The translations under genes and the position numbers were made by a program. Shown piece by piece: positions 17,967 to 25,822 of a stretch of 64,000 nucleotides of DNA. The DNA comes from Litchfieldella anticariensis FP35 = DSM 16096. Its GTDB lineage: Bacteria; Pseudomonadota; Gammaproteobacteria; Pseudomonadales; Halomonadaceae. Each line of letters starts with the position of its first letter. Position 1 is the stretch's first letter. Below the pieces are notes generated by a model. It had not been told where the DNA came from. It was given only the letters and a program-made list of their open reading frames with translations, and did no database searches. The stretch lies in assembly GCF_000409775.1 (NCBI RefSeq), contig NZ_KE332388.1, positions 864,777 through 928,776 on the forward strand. The letters run 5' to 3'.

Positions 17967-18977
17967 TCAGCGATGCAGCCAACAAGCCGAATAATGATTC
18001 CTCCGTGGCTCGAAGTCGGGCGGTTCATCCACATCGCACAGGCCAGCCATGGCATGCGGGCAACGCGGGTGGAAACGGCAGCCCGTGGGCGGATGCAACA
18101 AGCTGGGCGGCTCGCCGCCGGGTATCTCGCGCTGTTTGGTGGCATTGGCCGCGTCCGGATCGGCGATTGCCGCGAGCAGAGCTTGGGTGTAGGGATGCTG
18201 GGGGTGATCCAGCAACTCCTCTACCCCGGCAGTTTCCACTACCCGCCCCGCGTACATCACGAAAATCCGCTCGGCGTAATGGCGGACGGAGGACAGGTCG
18301 TGAGTGATGAACGCCAGCGTCAGCTCACGCTGCGTCTGAATGTGGCGTAACAGGTTGAGGATTTCCACACGGACCGAGGCATCGAGCATCGAGACCGGCT
18401 CGTCGGCGACGATCATCGCTGGTTCCAGGATCAACGCGCGTGCGATCACCACTCGTTGCTGCTGACCACCGCTGAGCATGTGAGGAAACTTGCCCAAGTA
18501 CTCCTCAGCCGGCGACAGCCGTACCTCGTCCAGGACTTTCCGAATGCGTCGCTCACGCTCGGAACGCCCCTTCACGCCATGCACGATCAGCGGTTCGGCG
18601 AGAATCCGCCGTACGTCCAGGAATGGCGGCAGCGCACCGAAGGGGTCCTGCTGGACGTAGCCCACCTTGGCTCGATAGGCCTTGAGGTCGCGTGCATTCA
18701 ACTCACCCAACGAATGCCCCGCGAAGCGCACCTCACCGCGTGTGGGACGATGCAACCCGAGCAAGGTACGCGCCAGGGAGCTTTTGCCACAGCCGCTCTC
18801 TCCCACAAACGCCACCGATTCACCGCGCTCGAGCTCGAAGTTCACTCCGTCGACCGCACGCACCGCGCCTACACGCAGAAAGCCCCACTGGCGCAATTCG
18901 AACCAAGTGTGCAGATCCTTGACCGACAGCAACGCTCCCTCACCCTCGACACTCGTGCCCACTGGCCGTTCGTTCAT
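17967..18977 (-). CDS. Oligopeptide-type ABC transporter ATPase (OppF class)
   Basis: 336 aa, cytoplasmic. Walker [10 protein letters not shown], signature [15 protein letters not shown], Walker [13 protein letters not shown] and switch ITHDL are present. The C-terminal oligopeptide-transporter extension includes a cysteine-containing [16 protein letters not shown] motif, which binds a [4Fe-4S] cluster in studied DppF/OppF proteins. Last gene of the five-gene operon; its ATG overlaps the preceding stop by 4 nt (ATGA). The stop is abutted by structured repeat copy 2. Confidence 0.92.
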   Translation of the reverse strand: MNERPVGTSVEGEGALLSVKDLHTWFELRQWGFLRVGAVRAVDGVNFELERGESVAFVGESGCGKSSLARTLLGLHRPTRGEVRFAGHSLGELNARDLKAYRAKVGYVQQDPFGALPPFLDVRRILAEPLIVHGVKGRSERERRIRKVLDEVRLSPAEEYLGKFPHMLSGGQQQRVVIARALILEPAMIVADEPVSMLDASVRVEILNLLRHIQTQRELTLAFITHDLSSVRHYAERIFVMYAGRVVETAGVEELLDHPQHPYTQALLAAIADPDAANATKQREIPGGEPPSLLHPPTGCRFHPRCPHAMAGLCDVDEPPDFEPRRNHYSACWLHR

Positions 18978-19948
18978 GGCTCGCCCCTCCCCTCATACAA
19001 CCAACAACGGACTCGTCGGCGATCATCGAGACGGAAGAATTCAGGATCTTTAGCACAGCGCTCGAAGTGCGACGGGCAGCGTTCAGCGAAGCGGCAGCCA
19101 GGCGGTGGCTCGAGCAGGCTGGGGGGCTGGCCGGGGATCGCTTCAGGCCGTTGCTGCTGATGCAGGCGCGGCACACTGGCCATCAGCAGTTGCGAATAAG
19201 GGTGCGCCGGCGCGTCGAAAAACTGCGCGGCATTGGCGACCTCGACAATCTGCCCGGCGTACATCAGCGCCACGCGATCGGCAAGTTCGCTGGAGGTCGC
19301 CACATCATGGGTGATCAGGATGAAACTGGTACCCAATTCCCGCTTGAGGCGCTTGAGCAAGTTCATGATGCTCGCCTGGGTCAGCACATCCAGCGCCGAG
19401 GTGGGCTCGTCGAGAATCACCAGTTCCGGCTCGGTGACCAACGCCATGGCCAGCACCACGCGCTGTCGCATGCCACCGGAAAGCTCGAGGGGATAGCGCT
19501 GCAGGAAATCGGTCGACACCCCCACCCGTTCGAAGACCTCCGCTGCTCGCGCCATGGCCCGGGCCCGCGGCCAGCCCAGCAACACACGCAGCGGCTCGAC
19601 GACCTGCTCACCGACCCGAACCACCGGGTTGAGAGCATTCATCGACGCTTGCATCACCAGCGACACACGCACCCACTGCACATCACGCCGAAAACGCTCG
19701 TCGCTCATCGACATCAGTTCGGTCCCACCCAGGGTGACCCGGCCAGACACCTGGTGGACGTTGCGTGGCAGCACTCGCATCAGTGCCTTGGCCAGCGAGC
19801 TCTTGCCGCAACCGGACTCACCGAGCACCACCAGCGCTTCGTTATGCCGCACATCGAAACTTACCCCATCCACGGCACGCACCACGCCACGTCGGGTCTG
19901 GTAATGCAGGTGAAGATCTTCCACCTCGAGCAATGTCCGCTCGCTCAT
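18974..19948 (-). CDS. Oligopeptide-type ABC transporter ATPase (OppD class)
   Basis: 324 aa. Walker [10 protein letters not shown], signature LSGGMRQRVVLAMAL, Walker B LVILDEPTSALD, switch ITHDV, and the C-terminal GCRFAERCPSHFERC extension typical of OppD/DppD. The start MSERTLLEVEDLHLHY is chosen because the frame upstream is unrelated sequence antisense-like to the permease and the ATG overlaps the permease stop (ATGA). It pairs with the OppF-class ATPase to drive import across the inner membrane. Confidence 0.92.
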   Translation of the reverse strand: MSERTLLEVEDLHLHYQTRRGVVRAVDGVSFDVRHNEALVVLGESGCGKSSLAKALMRVLPRNVHQVSGRVTLGGTELMSMSDERFRRDVQWVRVSLVMQASMNALNPVVRVGEQVVEPLRVLLGWPRARAMARAAEVFERVGVSTDFLQRYPLELSGGMRQRVVLAMALVTEPELVILDEPTSALDVLTQASIMNLLKRLKRELGTSFILITHDVATSSELADRVALMYAGQIVEVANAAQFFDAPAHPYSQLLMASVPRLHQQQRPEAIPGQPPSLLEPPPGCRFAERCPSHFERCAKDPEFFRLDDRRRVRCWLYEGRGEP

Positions 19949-21282
19949 CACAGGCTCCTCAGGCGCGGGTTGAACACACGATCCAGGGCGAATCCCAGCG
20001 TGGCGAAGCCCAACCCGGTCAGCATCAGCAACGCCGCCGGCTCCAGCACCCAGTAGTAATAACCGTTGTAGAGCGCGCTCTGGGCCTGGGCGTCGTTGAG
20101 CACCTTGCCCCAAGTGGGCAACACCGGATCGCCCAGGCCCAGCAAGGCCAGTGAAGCCTCCAGAAACACGAAGGTGGGAATCAAGGTGACGAAGGTCGGA
20201 ATCAGCACCGGCAGGATGCGCGGAATCAGGTAGCGCATCACGATACGCAGGTTACCAGCGCCATACGCCTGAGCCGCCTCGATGTATGGCGCTTCGCGGA
20301 TCGGCAGTAGCATCGCGCGGTACATCTTGATACCGGCACTAAAGATGCCGAGCAGAACCACCACCCCCAGCATCAGCCAGATGCTAGTGGAATACAGCGT
20401 ACCGACCATGACCAACACCGGCAGCAGCGGCAGGATCATGTTGACCTCGGTGAGCCGTTGGATGGCCGCGTCGATCCAGCCTCGATACCACACCCCCACG
20501 GCGGCGACGATCAGTGTGGTGACAGTGGTACCAACCGCCGCCAGCAAACCGAAGGCCAAGGCCACCGGGGTACCCCACATCAGCGCGACTGACAGGTCGC
20601 GGCGTTGATGGTCGGTGCCGGCGATGCCATGCACACGGCCATAAAGCACCAGGTTGGCCTCGATATCCGCCTGCTCGTCAAATACCACGGCATCCAGCAT
20701 CAGCGTGTAGCGCCCCGGTTGGACCTGAGGAGCCTGCTGTGTCTCGGGCTCGGCCAGCAATCCCACGTGGGGCACCATGCCCCCCAGCCGGCGCTCGAGG
20801 GTGCGATCCTGGGAAATCGAAACCCGATCCTCGCGACCGATGCGATAGCCGCCCAGCGATATCTCACGACCGTCGGGCGTCTCCCAAAGCAAGCGCGCGA
20901 AAGGTCTCTGCTCGTGGCCCTCGGCACGCAAGAACAGATTGATCTCGCTGGGAAAGCCCTCGTAGTCGTATTCGAAGGTCAACGGGATACGCAAACGACG
21001 GCCACCCTCGAAGGGCTGCTCTTCGATGTCGGCATCGTCACTGGACACGGTGATGGTGGTGGGCTCCCGGCCACCGGTCAGACGGTCGAGCCAAACCGGT
21101 TCGGCATTGGCCGGCGTCATCCGCCACTGGTCGCCGCCGCGCCACAGCTCCAGTGCCTGGGGATAGGGAATGGAAATAACGGTATAAAGCGACAACCCCA
21201 CCAACAACGCAATGACCACCATGCCCAGGATCGCCGAGGGGTAACGGCGCAATTCCCGCATACCGCCGAGCCACCTTCTCAT
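19948..21282 (-). CDS. ABC transporter permease (OppC class) with a large periplasmic insertion
   Basis: 444 aa, clearly longer than the usual ~300 aa. TM1 is at about 14-38 (YPSAILGMVVIALLVGLSLYT). About 150 mostly polar residues with beta-rich character then precede the conserved core, which resumes near DLSVALMWGTPVALAFGLL and ends with the EAAQAYGAGNLRIVMRYLIPR coupling helix motif. The insertion probably lies in the periplasm and may contact the binding protein. The ATG at 21282 overlaps the preceding permease stop by 4 nt. Confidence 0.88.
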   Translation of the reverse strand: MRRWLGGMRELRRYPSAILGMVVIALLVGLSLYTVISIPYPQALELWRGGDQWRMTPANAEPVWLDRLTGGREPTTITVSSDDADIEEQPFEGGRRLRIPLTFEYDYEGFPSEINLFLRAEGHEQRPFARLLWETPDGREISLGGYRIGREDRVSISQDRTLERRLGGMVPHVGLLAEPETQQAPQVQPGRYTLMLDAVVFDEQADIEANLVLYGRVHGIAGTDHQRRDLSVALMWGTPVALAFGLLAAVGTTVTTLIVAAVGVWYRGWIDAAIQRLTEVNMILPLLPVLVMVGTLYSTSIWLMLGVVVLLGIFSAGIKMYRAMLLPIREAPYIEAAQAYGAGNLRIVMRYLIPRILPVLIPTFVTLIPTFVFLEASLALLGLGDPVLPTWGKVLNDAQAQSALYNGYYYWVLEPAALLMLTGLGFATLGFALDRVFNPRLRSL

Positions 21283-22397
21283 CGCTCGCCCCCCTCGATG
21301 CGGATACGCGGGTCCAACAGCGCATAGAGGATATCCAGCAGGAACACCGTCAGCGCTAGCAAGTAGGCAAAGATCACCACCGAGCCGATGATCACTGGCG
21401 TATCCCGATGGCCAATGGCCTGGAACAGCAACGACCCCAGCCCCGGCCAATTGAATACCTGCTCGAGAATGATGGCGCCGCTCCAGAGCCCAACCAACAT
21501 CAGCAGAAAACTGGTGATGATCGGTGCCAGGGTCGGGCGCAGGATGTAACGCCGCTCGATGAGTCCAACGGGAAGCCCTTTGGCTCGCGCCATCTCCACG
21601 TAATCCTCGCTGGAGTGGATCAGGAAGAAGGTACGCCACGAATAGATGGAAACGAACAACTGCGACACGAACATCGCAGCAAGCGGCAGCAGCATGTGAC
21701 GTAGTACGCTCAGCGTATAGGCCCAGGTGCCTTCAGGCGGAGGTGCCGCCACCATGCCGCTGGCGGGTAGTAACGGAAACACGAAAGCGAATAGCAGGAT
21801 CAGGAAAATGCCATAGAACCACCCTGGCGCTGCCGAACTCGGTGCCAAGGCGATCACACAGCGATCCAGCAAGCTGCCGTAATGCCTCGATAGCGAAAGC
21901 GCCATGAACACCGAGACGAAGAACACCAGCAGATTGGCAGTGCCGAACAGCAACAATGTCGCTGGCAAACGCTCGACGATGATGTCGTAGACTTCGCGCG
22001 AGCCGCGGTCACTGTGCATCTGCTCGGCACGCCCCAGGTCGAGGCTGATTGCTTGCCGGAGATAGTCGATGCTGCGCAGCATGAAGGGTTCGTCCAGGCG
22101 CAGCCGTTCCACCTCCAGTTCCACCTGACGCTGGATCAATCGGTTGCGTTCTTCACTGGGCATGTCCTGGAAGTCGGGATTGGCGCGCACCATCTCAGCC
22201 GCCTCGCTGCGAATCTGCACCATGCGAAGCTCGTCGACTTCCCCGCCCATGTTGGCGACGACGATGGTCAGGTAGACCCCGACCAGAACGGTAAGAAACA
22301 ACGCCAGCAGACGCTTGCCCGAATAGACCAGCAAACGTCGCAAATCGCGCATGAGGCCATGCCTGGCTGGGGGTTGCACCGGGCTTTCCGGGTTCAT
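21279..22397 (-). CDS. ABC transporter permease (OppB class)
   Basis: 372 aa. A TM helix at about 23-45 (LLALFLTVLVGVYLTIVVANM) is followed by a ~85-residue polar segment containing MPSEERNRLIQRQVELEVERL, then the conserved permease core with the coupling motif EMARAKGLPVGLIERRYILRP and the final LTVFLLDILYALLDPRIR. The ATG overlaps the binding-protein stop by 4 nt. Like OppC in this operon, it carries an extended extracytoplasmic part compared with standard family members. Confidence 0.88.
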   Translation of the reverse strand: MNPESPVQPPARHGLMRDLRRLLVYSGKRLLALFLTVLVGVYLTIVVANMGGEVDELRMVQIRSEAAEMVRANPDFQDMPSEERNRLIQRQVELEVERLRLDEPFMLRSIDYLRQAISLDLGRAEQMHSDRGSREVYDIIVERLPATLLLFGTANLLVFFVSVFMALSLSRHYGSLLDRCVIALAPSSAAPGWFYGIFLILLFAFVFPLLPASGMVAAPPPEGTWAYTLSVLRHMLLPLAAMFVSQLFVSIYSWRTFFLIHSSEDYVEMARAKGLPVGLIERRYILRPTLAPIITSFLLMLVGLWSGAIILEQVFNWPGLGSLLFQAIGHRDTPVIIGSVVIFAYLLALTVFLLDILYALLDPRIRIEGGER

Positions 22398-24949
22398 GGT
22401 GCTGGCCTCCGACCATTTTCCGGAACCGTGGCAAAGACATGCGAAGCGAATGATGGCAGCGCCACTCGCTGGCTGGTAACAGCCAGCTCGAGGCTGTTGG
22501 CACCCACGCCTAGCGCCTCGATCGCCCGCGGTGCCAGTGAAATCTTCCACTGGCCCTCGCCAAGAGCCTTGGCATTGCCCTGTCTGGCCAGCTCACCATT
22601 GCCGTCGAAGAGCAGGAAGCGGACTTTCTCGATGGCCTCTCGATCATAGGGCTCACCTTCGAAGGTGATATTCAACGAGAATTCTGCGGCTTCTCCCTTT
22701 TCCACGACCATGGGGCCATCGAGATCCAACTCCGGCACCTCGGGCCGGGTATAGCGCAGCCATTTGTCGGCCGGGTCGGGGAAATCCTCATTTCGGCGCA
22801 ATACCACGCTACCCGATACCGGGTGCACCGAGTGCAGATAGAAGGGACCATCCCCGACCCAGAAGTGGCCCCGCTGCCGATGCCAGTCGGTCAAAGCACG
22901 ATAACGCTCGGCGGCCTCTCCCTCGCGCATCAGCTTTTCCATGACCTTCGGGAAAAGTACGAAGCCTCGTTCGCTTGCACGGCGTAGATGCCGCTCCAGA
23001 ACCGGGATACTGGGGCCCGCCACAAGACTCATCCAATCCGCACGCAAACGGTCGGCCTTGTTCGAGGAGAACGCCAGTTCGCCACTGCGCTCGGCCAGGA
23101 TCCCCAGGCCCAGCACATGCCAAGGAAGGGGATCCACCGCCCAGGAGGCCACGATGGTTTCTGCATCGGGATAGATCTGGTTGGTGTAGATATCGACTAC
23201 CAGTGGCTCGGTGGAAACGATTTGCCAGCCCCGGAAATGCCGCTGGAAGGCTTCGAAGGTAGGGAGATGAGCCACGTCGTACAGTTGGCTGTTTTCGTCG
23301 GCGCGCGCGAAGGTCAGAATCCACGGCAGTACCACATCGGCCAGCGAGAGTTGCGATCCATCGTGCCAGCGGCGCTCGAGGTATCCTTGCTCGAAATGAA
23401 TCCGCACACAGGTGCGTGAGGTGATCCCAGCGGGGTGCTTCTCGCCCACCGTCACGAAACGTCCGGCCTGGGCATCCCAGTCGATCCAGGCATCCTCGGG
23501 TACCTGGATCTCGGCAGCGGTCTCCACACTAAGCCAGTCCAGCGTGCGGGTGACCGGTACATCCTCTTGAACCGTCACTTCCGCCGCTTCGACGCGCTGG
23601 GGACGATACAGGCCGGTATAGGGGTCTGGAATCAGCGCCATGTCCTGTAGCGAACGGACGATCATCTGATCGAAGAGCCAGTTACTGCCCGCCACCGGAT
23701 TCCAGGGCTCGGTCAGTAAACCGGGCGAACCAAACACGATCTCACCGCCCACACGGTCCTTGAAACGAATGGTGTAAGGCCACAGAAACGATCCCGACAG
23801 CCCCCCCGCCAGATCGGTGGCAACCTCGACGTTTCGCGAGCGCGCCGAGACGTTGAGCTGATCCACCAGCCAGATGCGCACCGAATTCTGCATCGCCAGT
23901 TCCAGGGCTCGCGCCATCATGGACTGACGCTGTTCCCAGCTCTGGTAGTCGCGCTGTTGCAAACGTTCAGCTAGCTCGTCGAATTCCGGAACCGGATCGT
24001 AAGCTTGCCACAACGGCTCGGCGCGACCTCGCGGTGTGTAGAAATAACTGAAGTTGTCCGCCTCATCGCGCTGGATCACGGCGATGATCCAGCCACCGGT
24101 GTAGATATGCCAACGCCCGGCCTTGGGGTCGCCGCCGATCCAGATACGTGAAGCCTCATCCGCCGTGCGATAACGCCGCTCGACGGTAAAGCCGACCTCT
24201 TCCATGAGATTGGCAACGTAATCGCCCACACGATGACGCTCGTCGTCGGTGCGGATCAACACGATGACACGCACCGGCTTTCCCTCATAGTGCCAACGGC
24301 CATTCTCGAACCGGGCACCGAGCGCTTGCATCTCGCGGTGGATCACCTCTCGTGCCGCCTCCGGATCATGTGTGTAGCGCAGCTCTAGCTTCCGCGCCAC
24401 GCCAGCCAAACGGGCATAGTCCGGAAACGCGGTACTCAAAGGCAGGAAGCGAGGTACGGCCAGACCGCCGTATATCTCCTCGGCGATGTAATCACGGTCG
24501 ATCAGGCGATTGAGTGCCTCGCGGATTTCCGGAACGTGAAAGGGGTTGAGCTCGCCGTTGGAAAAGGTCGGCCCCGCAGGATTCAGCGTGAGCTCGGCAT
24601 TGGCGCCATAGGAAACGTTGTACGCCGCTTGCGGAGAATCGCGTAGCCGCTGGTATACCGTGGTATTGGTGATCCCCTGAGCGAATGCATGGTGAGTGCC
24701 CGCCTCTATCAGTCCCACCACCTGGCCGGAGTCCGGCTCCTCGGTGAACACGATCTGATCCACCAAGGCCCCGCGTCGATCGGCGATATCCCGCTCGACA
24801 CTCTTGTCAGTGCGCTCGGTACTCGAATCAGTGCTCGTCCCGCCCGGCGCGGCCGCCTGTCGAGGTGGCGCAGTAGGCTCCGGAACCAGGACGGCGATCA
24901 ACGCCACTACGAACAGCAGCGTCACGGCCACAAGCAGGCTCTTATGCAT
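22394..24949 (-). CDS. Family 5 solute-binding protein, apparently circularly permuted
   Basis: 851 aa, with an N-terminal hydrophobic signal/anchor (about 4-24). Residues about 40-395 read like the second half of a normal DppA/OppA protein (PDSGQVVGLIEAG, then VPEIREALNRLIDRDYIAEE). Residues about 400-745 read like the first half (LLTEPWNPVAGSNWLFDQM, RRWHDGSQLSLADVV, VGDGPFYLHSVHPVSGSVVL). In normal proteins these come in the opposite order. A ~100-residue beta-sandwich-like domain ends the protein. GGGAGATGTC precedes the ATG at 24949. First gene of the ABC operon; substrate probably a peptide, though this is inferred from family only. Confidence 0.85.
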   Translation of the reverse strand: MHKSLLVAVTLLFVVALIAVLVPEPTAPPRQAAAPGGTSTDSSTERTDKSVERDIADRRGALVDQIVFTEEPDSGQVVGLIEAGTHHAFAQGITNTTVYQRLRDSPQAAYNVSYGANAELTLNPAGPTFSNGELNPFHVPEIREALNRLIDRDYIAEEIYGGLAVPRFLPLSTAFPDYARLAGVARKLELRYTHDPEAAREVIHREMQALGARFENGRWHYEGKPVRVIVLIRTDDERHRVGDYVANLMEEVGFTVERRYRTADEASRIWIGGDPKAGRWHIYTGGWIIAVIQRDEADNFSYFYTPRGRAEPLWQAYDPVPEFDELAERLQQRDYQSWEQRQSMMARALELAMQNSVRIWLVDQLNVSARSRNVEVATDLAGGLSGSFLWPYTIRFKDRVGGEIVFGSPGLLTEPWNPVAGSNWLFDQMIVRSLQDMALIPDPYTGLYRPQRVEAAEVTVQEDVPVTRTLDWLSVETAAEIQVPEDAWIDWDAQAGRFVTVGEKHPAGITSRTCVRIHFEQGYLERRWHDGSQLSLADVVLPWILTFARADENSQLYDVAHLPTFEAFQRHFRGWQIVSTEPLVVDIYTNQIYPDAETIVASWAVDPLPWHVLGLGILAERSGELAFSSNKADRLRADWMSLVAGPSIPVLERHLRRASERGFVLFPKVMEKLMREGEAAERYRALTDWHRQRGHFWVGDGPFYLHSVHPVSGSVVLRRNEDFPDPADKWLRYTRPEVPELDLDGPMVVEKGEAAEFSLNITFEGEPYDREAIEKVRFLLFDGNGELARQGNAKALGEGQWKISLAPRAIEALGVGANSLELAVTSQRVALPSFASHVFATVPENGRRPAP

Positions 24950-25002
24950 GACATCTCCCTTTCCTATCACAGTAGGTGAAGGAGACGGGATAAGGAAAAT
25001 GC

Positions 25003-25761
25003 TTATAGTCGATCGTTGATATAACGCTTCAAGGCCTGCGCATTGTGTGCGGCATGGGCCTCTTCATCGTTGTTGAAGTAAGCGTAAACGTCATGTCCCT
25101 CCTCTAGCAGAGCGACGATACGATTCGCTTCAGCGGTAAGAAACTGGGAGGAATAACTCCCGGCATACTGCTCGCCATGAAAACGCAGATAGGTCCAGTC
25201 CGCGGTCAACTCACGTGGATGTTCCTCGATCATGTCGTGAATGCATAGCGCTGCCCCATGTTCGCGGAGGACAGCGAAGACTTCGTCGTTGAGCCACAAG
25301 GGATCACGAAACTCGAAGGCCCAACGGATCCGGCTCGGCGCTTTGGCCAGAAAGCGTTCCAGACACTGTGGCTGCGGCTGCCACTTCGGTGGCAATTGCA
25401 CCAGTATCGACCCCAGGTGATTCCCTAGCCACTGAGCGACATCCATGAAGGTCGGAATGCTCTGTTCCGGGTCCTTGAGGCGCTTGATATGAGTGCCGTA
25501 ACGGCTGAACTTGAGCGCGTACTCGAACCCTTCAGGCGCACTCTGCTGCCAGTGGTCGAAGGTCTCGACTTTCGGCAGGTTGTAGAAAGTGTTGTTGATT
25601 TCCACCGTATCGAAGCGTTCGGCATAGTAGTCAAACCACGCCTTCTGCGGCAGATCGGTGGGATAGAAGCGCTCTTTCCAGTGGCGGTACTGATAGCCGG
25701 ACGTGCCGATGCGCAAACGACCAGTCCGTTGCCGACCATGTGTAGCATCTTGCCTTGCCAT
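25003..25761 (-). CDS. DUF72 (YecE-like) protein
   Basis: 252 aa. The family signature is clear: RIGTSGYQYRHWKERFYP at the start, EINNTFYNLPKVETFDHW, YALKFSRYGTHIKRLKD, VQLPPKW, and YAYFNNDEEAHAAHNAQALK at the end. DUF72 proteins adopt a TIM barrel and have no established reaction. It stands between two minus-strand units, 53 nt downstream of nothing co-translated, so likely transcribed alone. Confidence 0.88.
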   Translation of the reverse strand: MARQDATHGRQRTGRLRIGTSGYQYRHWKERFYPTDLPQKAWFDYYAERFDTVEINNTFYNLPKVETFDHWQQSAPEGFEYALKFSRYGTHIKRLKDPEQSIPTFMDVAQWLGNHLGSILVQLPPKWQPQPQCLERFLAKAPSRIRWAFEFRDPLWLNDEVFAVLREHGAALCIHDMIEEHPRELTADWTYLRFHGEQYAGSYSSQFLTAEANRIVALLEEGHDVYAYFNNDEEAHAAHNAQALKRYINDRL

Positions 25762-25822
25762 GTATCACCTCGTGTGTAGTCGGGCTATCCACTGCGGTTG
25801 GGCAAGCTAGATTGGCTTGGGT

